Positions 18,987 to 46,397 are shown, numbered from the stretch's first letter. The stretch is 64,000 bases of DNA from Hyperoplus lanceolatus (GCA_026929865.2 CM049413.1:17569001-17633000); one strand, 5' to 3'. The notes: generated from the sequence alone by a model not told the origin. Program-made: numbers and translations.

Positions 18987-19362
18987 TAGCCTGGTGCTAC
19001 CAGACCATCGTACTTCATTTCATTTGTACAGAAGGTCTGGCAGTGCTTTAATTGGCAAACGTTCACTCATGGAGGCGGGTGTCTGTTAAAGTTTAAAACT
19101 ATTGGATCTGCCCAGTGACATTCTGGATTAGCCAACCAATCGCATAACGTTTGGTCGTCACGTGTGTCATGAGCCGGCTTCTGGCAACTGAAACTGGAGC
19201 GCGACTTCGACGTCATCGTTCTCAGCCACTCGCTCTGTTCGCTGATTGGACCCCGGCTGTCGATTCTCCAGCAAAACTGGGAAATGGGCTGTACACCCAG
19301 ACTGACTACTGAAGGGAAAATAAAATTTGGCCGGAAGTAGGCGGGCGGGCGGAGCCAGGCTA
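18987..19362. mobile_element. MITE inserted into the LINE, 376 bp
   Basis: The ends TAGCCTGG and CCAGGCTA are perfect inverted repeats. The flanks gtttggcac (18978-18986) and gtttggcac (19363-19371) are identical. Because the outer bases are complementary, the duplication could be called 7, 8 or 9 bp; 8 would fit hAT. Removing it restores the LINE reading frame VIRGLAHDWVRSYL, which proves insertion into an already present LINE. Confidence 0.85.
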
Positions 19363-20611
19363 GTTTGGCACATGACTGGGTCAGAAGTTATTTACATGAC
19401 AGGAAACAATTTGTGAAATTAGGGGAGTTCACATCGACATGCTTAGATATTGTTTGTGGGGTCCCTCAGGGGTCAATCTTGGGGCTGAAATTATTCCTGC
19501 TTTATATAAATGACATATGTAAAGTGTGGAAAATCTTAAGGTTAATTTTATTTGCTGACAACACAAACATCTTCTATTCGGGGAAATATCTGAATAATAT
19601 GGTTGAGATCGTAAACATTGAATTGACTAAGTTACATGAGTGGTTAAACCGAAATAAGTTATCACTACATTTAGAAAAAACTAAATTCATGATGTTTGGC
19701 AGGAGAGCATCAGATGTCGCTGTAAAAATCAAGGTAAATGGGATTGAAATTCAAAGGGTCAAGCAACACAAAGTCCTAGGGGTAATAATTGACGATAAAT
19801 TAAGCTGGAAACCACAAGTTAGCCATCTCGGGCAAAATAGCCAGGAGTATTTCTATACTTTTGAAAGCACAACATTGTTTCAATCAAAAGGCTTTACTTT
19901 TATTATACTGGAGTTTAGTTTCCCCACATCTGCATTACTGTGCTGAAATATGGGGAAACACTTACAAAGGTACATTGCACCCGTTGGAGATTCTTCAAAA
20001 GAAAGCAATACGAATTATTTACCAAGCCAATTACAGGGCACACACTAATAACTTTTTTATTGAAGGTAGAATTCTCAAATTACGTGATGTGGTAAATTAC
20101 CACACAGTACAAATTATTTACAAGGCTTCAAAAAAAAGCCTTCCTAACAGTTTACAAGTAATGTTTGAAGACAGAGAAGTTTTGCATGATTTAAGAAGAA
20201 AAGGTAAATTCCCTGAGAAAAATATACGGACCACACTTAAATCCTTTTCGATTTCTGTAAATGGTATTAAGCTGTGGAATGGACTTGATGAAGTTGTCAC
20301 AGGGAGTTGCAGTTTGCGCAATTTCAAAGCAAATTATGTTTCAAAAATTATTGAAAATTACAGACTAATAACCTGAGCACAATGTCAATGTCACTTTCAT
20401 AACAATATTGTAATGAATAATACAGGCCAGCAGACAGACTTGTTTTTGAATACTTTTGCAGAAGTGTTTAGACTACCAGTTAAGAAATGGAACAGGCCAA
20501 ATACAAGGCCACTTCACACTTTATACACTTGGCATTGTCACAGAAAAACTGAACTGTGCTGAACTGATCTTAAAAGCTGAAGCAATTAGATTAAATTTGA
20601 CTGTGTATTGG

Positions 20612-20623
20612 TATATATATATT

Positions 20624-20696
<73 letters not shown>
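20612..20696. repeat. (TA)n microsatellite
   Basis: It is a long TA array in the 3' region of the LINE with one early interruption (ttatac). Confidence 0.97.
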
Positions 20697-20699
<3 letters not shown>

Positions 20700-20887
20700 G
20701 TTTTTTGTTTGTTTTATTTTTATTTTCTGTAACAGTAACTGTGTATCTGAATCCGAATTTGATGAAAATGGGGGCAGGACCTGCCTTCCGTCTCCCTTCG
20801 GACAACACAAAGTATGATGTATGAATATTTGCAAGAGAAAATTGTGTATTGTGTGGAATTGTCCGAAAGAATAATAAATAAATAAAA

Positions 20888-20930
<43 letters not shown>
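20888..20930. repeat. (GAAA)n microsatellite at the LINE tail
   Basis: Ten or so GAAA units follow AATAAATAAATAAAA, so they probably grew from the LINE A-rich tail. Confidence 0.9.
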
Positions 20931-20931
<1 letters not shown>

Positions 20932-21146
20932 CAAATAGAGCTTTTGATATTAAAAAGGACGACCATTAATAATTTACCACCATTAGATCATATCCTAAAC
21001 AGTCTTGTGTGCCGGGAAATAGCAATCATCTTGTTACTGAAACTTGAACGTAAACACATTTAAATCGCCCAATGGATGAACTTCACACATTTTTGACAGC
21101 CCATTAGCTTATTCTCATGCAAAGCTCCTTGGAGAATATAGTCTTA

Positions 21147-22157
21147 GGGTGTATTCACACTGGGAAGGTCCGCTAGTTCACTTGCTTTGGTCCAGACCAA
21201 ATAAAGTTTAGATTTTTTTCTTTTGGTGTGGTCCATTTTCATATTGCCCCTTTTGCAAGTGAACCAGCATTAAGAAGTAAAACCACACGTGATCTGAGGT
21301 CATTCATTCATTGGAAAGACATTCTGGGGTGGAGAGAAGCAGGAAGCACGAAGTGAAAACTGCGAAATATATAACTGATACGATATGGGGTTAAAAATAA
21401 TAAATAAATAAATAGGCCTACATCTAGCCTATAAATAAAATAAAAAAACATAAAATTATTGTTGTTTCATATGGTTATAAAATGTAGGCCTGTGTCAATG
21501 TGTGGCTTGTAGCCTACGAAGTGAAAAATAATGTTTACTGTATTTTTGCTGCTGGACGCGCGGCTCGCGAGTAATAGGCTCATGCTGACACACAGCTGCC
21601 GTGTGTCAGCTGGGTGTGAGTTCGGCGCAGCTCAGCTCCAAACTGACACGGGGATAGTATTGACGGTCCCGTAAGATGGGAAGCAAAATAAAAACACGCA
21701 CTTCATACAAAGCGTAGCGTGAACCTGTTGGCACTGTGCGGGGGCGCTCCCCTCTTCATCTGATCGCTGAACACATCAGCATGTTTACGCGTCCTCTCGA
21801 TCAAATGTAATATATTTGCTCGGGGCTCCCGGTCAAACCACAACTAATCTTCCCAACAAAGGCAACACTTTCCCATAACGTGAAGCTGACGGTGATTTAT
21901 TAAAAAAGAAAAATCACAGTGCTTCCTGCAATTGGGTCGGATCGAGTCCGGACAAATTCACACCACAAACGAACTGCAGCAGAGTGCGTATGGAACCGCA
22001 TCGAGACCACCTCTTCAGCTGGGTCTCGGATCGTTTGTTTGGTCCGCCCCCGAGTGCGATTGCTGTATTCACACATGTCTGAAAGATGCGCACCAAAGGC
22101 GGAAGTGCATCTGAGTTCGTTTCAACCGAACTAAACACGCCATGTGTGAATACACCC
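21147..22157. mobile_element. Harbinger-like non-autonomous element, 1011 bp
   Basis: The termini GGGTGTATTCACAC and GTGTGAATACACCC are perfect inverted repeats flanked by TTA on both sides (21144-21146 and 22158-22160). A 3-bp TWA duplication is typical of PIF/Harbinger. The interior is CpG-rich (21540-22100) and contains further GGTCC/GGACC and GTTCG motifs near both ends. No transposase could be recognised. Confidence 0.75.
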
Positions 22158-22484
22158 TTAGTGACCTCAGTGAGACCCCAGTGCCCACATTTTTTAGCAC
22201 TGTCAAAACAAAACTGAAAACCTCGATTACGTTATTAATCTCATTAAAGAAAATAAGGTAGAGTGACACAGTTTATCTTGTTTCTAGTGCAAATGAGCTT
22301 GCATTCCCATTCATATCAATATCTGCTTTATTTGACGATTTTCTGGGACTGAATTGACAGCAAGTGAAACTATCTCATTATTTTGGCAGACTAGTTGTGA
22401 TTGCTTTCAGAATAAAACAGGATTTGCAGACTCGTTATTAGAGTGGCTCACACTTGAGCAAGACAACACACACACAGACATGCG

Positions 22485-22488
<4 letters not shown>

Positions 22489-22580
<92 letters not shown>
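22489..22580. repeat. (CA)n microsatellite
   Basis: It is a CA array of about 92 bp in the intron between window exons 1 and 2. Confidence 0.98.
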
Positions 22581-22582
<2 letters not shown>

Positions 22583-22899
22583 AATCCTGTCTCTTCTGTG
22601 CATCCATTTCCCATCCCATTACTCTTAGAGGTTCAGGGGTCAGCTTTTAGGAAGGATGAGAAATAAGAAAGCGAGAGAGGGAGGAGGATGAAGATTATTG
22701 GAAAAAGAAGACATCCTCAATATGTTTTCGCACATCAGTGAGAAATGGGAGACTACCAACTCCATCTCTTCAATAACCTATCCCCCACACGCCATTTTTA
22801 ATCATAACAGTTCCATTGATGCCGGACATGCCCTATGTTTGAGTGATAAATGACTACTAATTGAATGTCTTCTTTTTTGGCTGCTTTATTTAATTTCCT

Positions 22900-23063
22900 G
22901 GTAACACTTTACAATAAGGGTACATTAATTAACTGTTATTTAATGTTAAGTTAATGCTATTAATGGTAGCTTAGCAGTTTTTAACAGTTAATTAATGCGT
23001 TGTTAATGTTTAAGTATTAAGTAAGCATTAACTAAAGGTTAGCTAATGAACCATTATTGTACA
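22900..23063. mobile_element. MITE with GGTAACACTTTACAATAAGG end
   Basis: CCTGGTAACACTTTACAATA begins a common fish miniature element rich in TTAATGTTAA words, and the region ends with GTTAGCTAATGAACC. The right inverted terminus is degraded, so the 3' boundary is approximate. Confidence 0.5.
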
Positions 23064-23737
23064 TTTTTACCAATGTCCTTATTCAGTGTCCTTCATTTTC
23101 AAGTGGCAGAGGAAACAGCCCCACTCGGTCAATCCAATGTCTGCATCTTAATAACTTAGTGTCCTCATGACAAACATGATGATACCTTATTTCCTCCTCT
23201 TTGTCGTCAGGGTAACACATGCAAGATGAGCTTCTTTCTTCTCATTATTTCCCAAGACACACAATAGACAGACATTTTGACACATGATTCAGATTAGCTT
23301 TGAATTTGAATTACAATGCACCTGAAGCTGAGCAAAGGATACACACACATCCGTGCATACAAGGTAAAGTTACTTTGCCAAGAACCCTCAAAGATAATAA
23401 ATAGGATGAGAATCAAAGGCTGCACAGACATTGTTGATGGTTTTAAAAAAAAGTTTTTTGGTGAATACATTTGCATTTGAATGAGCCTTTTATTCTCTCT
23501 AGAAGTTACCCTGGAGCTCAATACTTGCATTGCTGTACTCATAGTTGTTTACTATACATAGTCATATCTAATCTAATACTGATATTATTACCTGGACAAT
23601 TCTATCCACAAGATTGCAGAGACATTGTGTATTGCTTATGTCTCTTCTTCTATGTAAACTAAAGTTTACTTTTTATGGATTGACGTAAAACATGTGTTCT
23701 GCTGTAGATCATTCAAAGTTGGGGTTTATTGTCTCAA

Positions 23738-23739
<2 letters not shown>

Positions 23740-23770
<31 letters not shown>
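23740..23770. repeat. (TA)n microsatellite
   Basis: It is a short TA array left of a hAT-end fragment. Confidence 0.95.
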
Positions 23771-23771
<1 letters not shown>

Positions 23772-23879
23772 CCGGTTCAAAGGGCAATATAGAAGTGCGA
23801 TTAATCTACGCTAATTTTTTTAATTGCGTTAATTTTTCTGTGATTACTTAATCGAAATTAACGCGTTAATTTGACAGCC

Positions 23880-23880
<1 letters not shown>
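23771..23880. mobile_element. hAT MITE end between two TA arrays
   Basis: Read on the minus strand from 23882 it starts AGGGCTGTCAAATTAACGCG and continues through CGATTAAGTAATCACAG, a widespread fish hAT-type terminus. The other terminus is missing; an ACCGGTT motif lies at the left edge. It probably inserted into, or seeded, the TA array. Confidence 0.55.

Positions 23881-23882
<2 letters not shown>

Positions 23883-23975
<93 letters not shown>
23883..23975. repeat. (TA)n microsatellite upstream of window exon 2
   Basis: It is a pure TA array of about 93 bp ending 111 bp before the exon acceptor. Confidence 0.97.
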
Positions 23976-23976
<1 letters not shown>

Positions 23977-24086
23977 TGTATACTGTGTGTGTATATATAT
24001 ATATTGCAGATATGTGGGCACTGCTGAAACGTGTGGGTGTCATGATTGCACTTCCTCATGCATCTTTGCTCTGTTCTCCTCTACAG

Positions 24087-24164
24087 TGAAGAAGATGACT
24101 GAACTGAAGTCAAGAGGTGTGAAGATGTTGCCTAGCAAAGACAACCACCACAAGATATCAGTGT
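24087..24164 (+). CDS. csmd2: CSMD2 exon (window exon 2): conserved CUB2-CCP2 linker
   Basis: A 78-bp exon lies between ctctacag and gtaagt (2+75+1). It encodes the linker after CUB2, including [15 protein letters not shown], which is nearly invariant among CSMD paralogues and is not part of any CUB or sushi fold. A GT two bases earlier (24163) could also act as a donor. Ending at 24164 is preferred because it joins in frame to exon 3 and restores SVLSQ, as in CSMD relatives. The exon sits between two long TA arrays, about 110 bp upstream and 120 bp downstream, so it is isolated in low-complexity DNA. The role of the linker is unknown to me; its conservation suggests constraint. Confidence 0.88.
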
Positions 24165-24280
24165 GTAAGTTAGAAACCTTACATCTCACCTATTCAGTGA
24201 AATGTCATTTTTTCCTCAAATACAGTATTTCTCACTGCACTGCAGACTGACACCAGTGGCTAACATGGTATAAGCCTGTT

Positions 24281-24283
<3 letters not shown>

Positions 24284-24356
<73 letters not shown>

Positions 24357-24381
24357 CATATATATATATATATATATATAT
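24284..24381. repeat. (TA)n microsatellite downstream of window exon 2
   Basis: It is a TA array interrupted once by AACA near 24355, starting about 120 bp after the exon donor. Confidence 0.97.
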
Positions 24382-26904
<2,523 letters not shown>

Positions 26905-27029
26905 ACGAGGAGCCACAGTGCATTTCTCCTGCGACGAGGGTTATGAACTGCAGGGCTCAAAGAGCATCACTTGTCTCAGAGTGACAGACAGCTATGTAGG
27001 CTGGAGTGATGATCGGCCCATCTGCAGGG
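26905..27029 (+). CDS. csmd2: CSMD2 exon (window exon 4): second half of CCP2
   Basis: A 125-bp exon (1+123+1) follows tttcctgaag and ends before gtaagg. It completes CCP2 with HFSCDEGYELQGSKSITC, a conserved tryptophan (GWSDDRP) and the last cysteine (ICR). The acceptor choice is set by phase: exon 3 leaves AG, and starting at 26905 gives an arginine codon followed by RGATVHFSC, which aligns with the human sequence. Other AGs a few bases downstream would break the frame or delete conserved residues. The acceptor tract is a T-run interrupted by purines, so it is only moderately strong. Confidence 0.85.
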
Positions 27030-31847
<4,818 letters not shown>

Positions 31848-33453
31848 TGAGTGACTCCTTCAACCTCTATCTGTTTGTCTTTCATCTTCGCTCAGTTCTC
31901 TTAACTTATCCTGGCTTTTACTCCACACGCCAACCGTCTATAGCAGTAATTTTTTTTATTTCTGCTACCCTGTTCCATGTAATCATATTCTCTGTTTTGC
32001 TTTCTCTTTCCTCTTCACCGTTCTTCTTTTTCTTCTTTTTGGCATACAAGTCTTTTCTTCTCTTCCACTCGCCTGCAGCCGGCTGCAGCCCTCTCTCTCT
32101 TCCCTTTCACCCTCCAGCCCTTTCTCTTCTCTCACACTATTTCCCTTTCATTTCATCACCACCTGATGCAGCGGTGCATTAAAAATAGATGCCACGCCAC
32201 ATTGTCAATCGTCAATCTTTTCAATGTTAAATAAACAAGATCACAGCCGTGCCCCCTGATGGAGTTTGCGCTAGCATATACTCCATAACAATACACAGGA
32301 TGTTGTTATTAATTGTGCTGAAAATTGACCACCTTAATAAAGTTTTTATAGATCAATTTTTATGCAGGGCTTCCTCATCAGGGTGACAACTGGGAGGAGT
32401 GTGGAGAGGAGTGTGGAGAGGTTTGTGGAGGCGGGGTTTGTCGATCGTCCTCTTCCTTTAATACTTTTGACTCGCACAACACACACACTCTAACAACCTC
32501 TTGATCTACTCAATTAAGGACTCCCTCCCTATACCCATTTGGATTTGTTTATGATATAAAAGTAGAGTGAGTAATTCTGTCATTGAGATTGGATATGCAC
32601 TCTTGCGTACAAACAAACTAGAACAATTTAAGAGCCGAGAATGTACTGCAGCTTTCAGCACAGTTTAATTTAGGACTATATTTTTGTGATTCAGTGGTGC
32701 AGGCAAGTGTGTGCAGTGCAGGCAGGGAACTTTAAGGTCAGCTGCATGTAACCCTACTACAGCACAGTCATAAATGTGGTGGTTAAAGCTGGGGTATATG
32801 ATTTGGGAGAAAATAGCAGTTGGGATAGAGATTCGAATCCAGGGACATAGATGTCATGAGCAGATTGACTACAGGCCACCGACAAGGATGATTTTTTAGA
32901 CCTGAACTATCTTGCAGGTATATTATAACAAACTTACCATCAGCTTATCAGCTTAATGACATTTTATTGGTCAATAATCTGAAGTGCAATGGATTATCAA
33001 ATGTTTAGTTTTAGTAATGCAGGCAGTAAAATAAAAGGTGAATACATGGAGTAAATCCCCATAATCTAGAGCACCTCCACACACATGCACAAACAAGTTC
33101 ACACACTCAACACATTGCAAAAAGGCTGCTGAAAGGACAAACACATGGACCCAACCTATACAGACACTACTTCCTTAGTCCTCCCGCAATCCTCCTTGTG
33201 CCATAACTAAAATTAGAACCCTTAATCATTTATTCTGCAGCTACACATTTCCTAATTAGAGTTGGGTGGAATTACTATTCAAATAGGATTAAATTACCTC
33301 CGTGGCATTGACTGATCTTGCCTTCATTTTCCACTTTCCTGTCTAACTGTTTTAAATAAAAAGGTTTAGGTTTCCCAGACTGGAATTGCCTTCAACAGTT
33401 TCAGAACGCTCTTCTTTGATGAGAAAAGTCAGATAGTTGAATATATAACTTCA

Positions 33454-34805
33454 GGGGCCGGTCTCACAGACAAGGCTTAAGCCTAGTCAGAGTCTAAAAT
33501 GCCTGTTTGAGCTGGATTAATTCAAAGCTACTTGCACAGACTCAGTTTAAAATAGTCCTAGATTAAAGCTATTCTGGATTAAACAAAGCCAATTGCATGA
33601 CGGACGACTAGAGCTACTCTAGGTCTACATTTGATCTTAAATTAATCCTCCAAAGAGGCAGGGTTAACTTCAGTTTAGTGGTGTTAGTGAGAGAGCATGG
33701 ACTATTTGGAGTATCTAAATGAAGACCAACTCCTACTGCAGAGGCCAGCCAGAAGAGTACTTGTGGATAGGTGTTATCCAAAAAATGTATTTGATGAATT
33801 TACATTTCGAGACCGCTTTCAATATGGAAAATGCAGTGAAAATAACAACTTTGCTTGAGTTTATTAGATGGATGCATTTAAATTGAAGATGTATTCAGCA
33901 TAATAAAATGAGTGTCTAAAACTATTCTGTTTCCAAATGTGGTTGTTTAAAATGCTGACACACATGAATAACAAAATGACAAAACACAACATGAACACCT
34001 TTTATTTTCTCCTTATATCTTCACTGTGATTAGTAATCACAATTGTCTCAGTACTGTATCTTGTTTGAATCATAGCTCTCTCTTCCAACTTCATGTCCAA
34101 TTCCACCTGTAGAATTTTCATTTTCATGTCATACTTCCTTCAGATATTGCATTTTCTGTTCATGGAATTCTCAGGCTAACTTTCATGCAACATCATCTTT
34201 TTTGTCCTTTGTTGAAAGGTTGTGGCAAGCTCTTCTTTAAAGCGAGATTCGGGTTTTTCTACAGAGTCTATCAGTGCAGATATCAGTAAATATAATGTCA
34301 AAATTATAAATGAGAAAGATGTGAAATACCGATAATAATGAAGATAACCTGAAGTTGGTGTATTGTTCTCTTAGTAACGTTTTCATTAGTATTGAATTTG
34401 TTGCAAATTGCGGCCCAACTATTTATTTGCTCAGTCCCAGCAGAATGGCTTTTAGATTCAATAACCGTATGGTTTCAAACAATTTTTATTTAAGAGATTT
34501 TTAAAAAATTCATTAAAGTTTATTGACGGGATTTTTTTAGCCTCTGCCATTGTTTTTTTCTCACAAGCAATGGTGTTTCTGCTCCACTCCGGGTTTTTAT
34601 GATCACTGTTGGACCAGCAGCATGTTCTCATGGGCAGGTGTTTACAATCAGGCTTACTTACCTTACTCCAGGACTTCATAGTCTCAGACTAACTAAGACA
34701 CATTTAAGCCATATCCATGAAAGTGACTTAAACGTCTCAGTTTAACTAGTCCACATTAAGGCCTACTCCTGGCTTAATCTAGGCCCTGTCTGTGAAACCG
34801 GCCCC
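33454..34805. mobile_element. Harbinger/ISL2EU-like element, 1352 bp
   Basis: The termini GGGGCCGGTCTCACAGACA and TGTCTGTGAAACCGGCCCC are long inverted repeats with one mismatch. The similarity extends inward (CTTAAGCCTAGTC against its complement near 34775). The bases immediately outside do not give a clear duplication. It contains a short relic resembling the start of a Harbinger transposase. Confidence 0.75.
33697..33858 (+). pseudogene. Relic of Harbinger-type transposase N-terminus, 53 codons
   Basis: An ATG at 33697 opens MDYLEYLNEDQLLLQRPARR, then YPKNVFDEFTFRDRFQYGK, ending at TGA (33856-33858). The pattern of an aromatic/acidic start followed by F-R-x-R-F is like the region preceding the DDE domain of HARBI1-type proteins. 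No catalytic part follows. The identification depends on this resemblance and on the element's termini. Confidence 0.5.
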
Positions 34806-34884
34806 AGGTGTTTCTCTTTTTGCTGCTTGCATGCAAGTTTTTTTAATGATGCTGTGGAGACTCTGCCTCAGGCTGTTAAAGTGA

Positions 34885-35253
<369 letters not shown>

Positions 35254-36432
35254 TAACTGCTCAAAATTGACATTGTGGGCTCTGTCGGAACACATTTTGC
35301 TTAACATTATTGTCCTTCCCTGGATTTATCATCCTGAGTTTGCTTTCAAAAACATAGGGGTCAGGGATGCAGCATCTGTCTCATTTGAGGGCTTTTGTAA
35401 TGAAGCTTAAGAGCATCATAACAAAGTAGACGCTGCCTTCTGTCGCATGGCATGATTTATCTTCAAATTGCAGTTAGTTTACACTCCTCTTTTATGTTAC
35501 ACATACTGTACCAAGGGCTCATCCTAAGCAAGGACGATCAGTGAATGAAGCCTCACATTGCTGATTTCATTCCAATTATGCAGAAATGATGCTTGTAGAT
35601 TAATTATTAGTGTCTTCTAGCCGTGAGGCACTAATCTTGGCAAATTAATCCAGTCCTAACTGCCAATCAGCCATCAATGCAGCCTGTATCAGAAAGCTGA
35701 TGCAGTCATCTTATTGCTTAACCCTAGTGTGTGTCTCATGTGTGTGGGTGTATGAATGCGTGCGCTTTAACAAAAAAAAAAATGCTATTGATAAGTGTAT
35801 GTGCTAAGAGAGGCAAGGAGCAAAAGTGTGAGCTTTGCAATTTGTATGCGTGTGTTCTGTTTTGTCTGTGTGGATGCATGTGAGTATGGGGGGTTTGTCC
35901 TTCTTCTAGATACGTCTGGTGTTTTGCCTCTCCGAGGCACAGAAAGCGTTCTCCCTTGCCCACAGATGCTTATTTTTCATCAGTGAAAAAAACAAACAGA
36001 GAAAGTGGAGCAGCATGCTGAACCAAAGTGTAATTAAAACAATGAGTTCTACTTAATGAAGGGGAAGAAATGCTTTGAACCACTTCACCTCCCAGATTGG
36101 AGCAACCAAAATCTAATTTGCATTCTCAATTACTTGTGTTTCAAGCCTGATCATCAAGTGTAATTGCAAACACAGCCATACCAGTACACACACTACCACT
36201 TTACACTTGCTGCATTTGAGTTCTGGTTGCAAATGTTTCTGCAGTGGCCTCAATCTTTCAACTTAAATCGTAATGCTCGCAAACAAAATATTTTAATAAA
36301 CATGTGTGTATCCAAACCCTACCACCGTAGCCCTCTCTGCACTGAAAATGTATAATTTAAAACATTTTCATTTATTTACAGCCATGGAAATTGATGCACC
36401 ACCAGATAACTGTACATACTATATCGCCATGT

Positions 36433-36458
36433 ACAGACCTAACTAGAATTAGGTCTGT
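36433..36458. repeat. Perfect 10-bp inverted repeat
   Basis: ACAGACCTAA, six-base loop CTAGAA, TTAGGTCTGT. It is of unknown significance. Confidence 0.8.
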
Positions 36459-36807
36459 GCATTTATAAATAAGAATTTGATTTGCTGGTGGAGTTAAAAG
36501 CCTGTAAAGCGTCTTGAGACATTTTTACAATATTTGCTTATACCAATAAACGTGACTATTAAAGTCCTTTTGTAGTTTTAGGCCACAGGAGATTCCAGAG
36601 TTGCTGTTGACAGTAATATGAGTCTGAGTTCCATTACAATGCTCGGATTACTCCGGGATGTCAAACAGACAGGGACTACAAATATTCCATTACATCCATT
36701 CCCTTATTCATGAGAATCAAATGCAGTTTCATTGACTTATGCCTGCTCTCTTAAACACAATATATACAAAGACTCCCACATACATTCACATTCACAGTCA
36801 CATGAAC

Positions 36808-36854
<47 letters not shown>
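36808..36854. repeat. (CA)n microsatellite
   Basis: It is an array of about 47 bp. Confidence 0.97.
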
Positions 36855-36856
<2 letters not shown>

Positions 36857-38661
36857 CAGAGGGTTCTTATTTATTGCCTTCGTTTTCCCTAAAGGTCTAC
36901 TTGAGGCAGGGATTTTGAGTTATTCAGTAGAGAGTGTCTCAGAGTGACAAACAAATAGTGTATGATTATTTCTATGCTTTTATGCATTTGCATATGTACT
37001 GTATGTAGGACTTTCTGTGTCTGTCTTATGCAGTAGCTTGCTTGTTCATTCAGATGCGGTTTCTGTCAGATGGTACACATTACCTTCGTATACGCTCTGT
37101 TATTCTCTCTGAGACTCACCTCAAAACTCGCTTTCAGCTTTTCTCCTTTTAAAGGTGAATTCCACGTAAGATCAATGGCTTATCTTGTGAATGGAGCTGC
37201 CTCAGGACAGCCATACATCCAAACAGCAGTGAGCTCTAAATATGTGTTCTAAATGATGATCATCATTAGGGCTGAGTATGGATTTATATCCAGCATCACC
37301 CCTGGTGCGGTTTAAAATCGTATTAGGCCCTGCCATCATTTCCTGGATGGATGAGCTTATTTGCTCTCTGAGTTTCCCCATCCGGATCCCTCGATAGGAT
37401 GCCTCAGCATTCCCATCTGCAAACCTCAGAAAAGCAGAAAATACGTGTGAAAGAAAGAGGGATGCATAAATCTTGAGATGATGAAATTTGCAATTGAGGT
37501 TTTAAGGAAGGAAAAAAAAAGGAAGAAGGGTGGTCTTGGAGGTGTGTGTTTGTGTGTACCTGAAAGTGCTCACGTCAGCTTCCAACGCAAGTAAGAACAT
37601 TTGTCACACAGCATGAGAAGATATATATTTTGCAGTGGACGAGAGAGGGGGGGAGCAAAAGGTTTGCAGCATTAGTGGGTAACATCTTGGGAGAAGAAAG
37701 AGATAGTAACGACCAGTCGGTGGCAAACTAAATTATAAGAAAAATAAATCCACGAAGAGAAAATAGGAAATTAATGTTGATTTTCATATTGATGTGTAGA
37801 AGCTATTCTGTATTGTCAGCCCAAACATGAACTGTTTAGAAAATAATTCATTCCTAACTTCCAGTTATACCCATTCAGTCTTAGCTAAGGAGCAGGACAG
37901 AAAGAAGGTATCTGGTGGTCAATTTAGAAATACACAGGGACTATTAAAGTAATGAGTAGCCCAAGGACACTATGCAGCATACATTACCCAACTAAGGTTG
38001 CTGTTGTTGCAATGTGCCCTTAATAGCAACCACACTAAGCTAGTTTACATTTAAGAGGTGTCACAGTGCCAGGGAGAGGCAGACGATAACCCTTTTATAA
38101 GAAATGGTACCCTATCAAAATGTAGAGTCCGACAAGAATAATTTACTATTCATTAACTCTAAATCAATAAGATGAACCTGTATTTGAAACTGTAATGTCA
38201 GAGAAACATCACTTTTTGGTTTGTTTTAGTTTAGTGATATGTTCATCTTCATATGTATGTATCTTGTAAACATATGCTAGACTCTAGCAGCTAGAGGCTA
38301 CAGCTAGTAATAACCTTGAGTCAAGATCTCTCTTTCTCTCGGCCACCATCTCTATAACTAATACATATCCAGCATTTCTTAGGAAACTGGAGAAAGTGTG
38401 CTTCCAATACCTCAGGGACTCCATGGCTGTCCAGAATGCTAAAATACTATTATTTATTTATTTAAGACAATGTGCAGGTTAAAGAGATAGCAGTCTAGGA
38501 GGCTGCTTGTATAAATTAAATTCCGACCTTTAAATGTATATCTTCAGGAGTACAGGTAACAGAAACAGTTATTCATTGATTTACTCTAACCCACCTTCGT
38601 TTTTCGGCACTAGAAATAAATAGTATGTAGCCTATGTATCAATGACAGTTTTGCATACTGA

Positions 38662-45419
<6,758 letters not shown>

Positions 45420-45849
45420 TGAGTCGCCCAGATAGTAAATGCAATGGTGTCAGTTAAAAAAAAGAAAATAAATGTCATCAGAAGATTTTTTTTTTTTTTG
45501 GTTTCATTTCCTCACAATTTCAACATGTGCTCACATGTGTATCACTGCTGTCTATCGCTTCCTTAAATCTCTTCGTCTGTCTTCCCATTCTGGCAGTAAC
45601 ACAGTAGATCAAATCGACATACACCCCCAACTGGGCTTGTACACTATGTTTTACCTACTTGGCACTCACAAGTGTGCGTTTGATCCTTCCATTTCCATAT
45701 CCAATCCCTGAAAATCCACTGCTATCTTTACAGTTCATACATTAGACCTGCAGGTGTATAGATGTACAAGTCTACGTAATGTGAGTGTAATCGTAAATGG
45801 TATGTCAAGGAGAACCATGGTGACGGTAGACGAGGTAATTTGTCCTGCC

Positions 45850-45853
<4 letters not shown>

Positions 45854-45885
<32 letters not shown>
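45854..45885. repeat. (GA)n microsatellite
   Basis: It is a pure GA array of about 32 bp in the intron between window exons 12 and 13. Confidence 0.95.
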
Positions 45886-45888
<3 letters not shown>

Positions 45889-46397
45889 CGTATACAGTCA
45901 TAGGATCAAACGCTATATTCGCTGATCTCATCCTCGATGCTGCCACCACAGCACGCCATGCAAAATGAATACATCATAAATGTTTGTTGCTCTTTCATTT
46001 TTTTTGTAACATCAATAAAAGATCAAAACTGCTTCATTTAGATTACTTGATTTTTAATCTAAGCAATTTATTCATGGCTTTGAAGATGAAGTGGCTCTGG
46101 CAACAAAGATGGAAACACACAACGGGCTTGCGCACACACACACACACTCACACATTCTACACAGATGCATTCACAGAAGCATGCCATGTGTCTTATACCT
46201 TTCAGAAAATGTTTCATGGTGTTGGTTCAAAGTTAAATATGCTTTACTGCTGATATAAAGATATTCATACTCTTATTGTCTATCCAAGTAATTCAAGCAA
46301 TCTCTTCATCAGTTTTCATGGCATTTTAATTGAGGCCAAATCTCCATCATACATTTTTGGACATATACACCCTTCACATTTTGGCATGTGCCAAGAC

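Noticed and set aside
24161..24164. Alternative exon-2 donor two bases upstream (GT at 24163)
   Set aside because: Breaks the frame into exon 3; 24164 gives the conserved SVLSQ junction.
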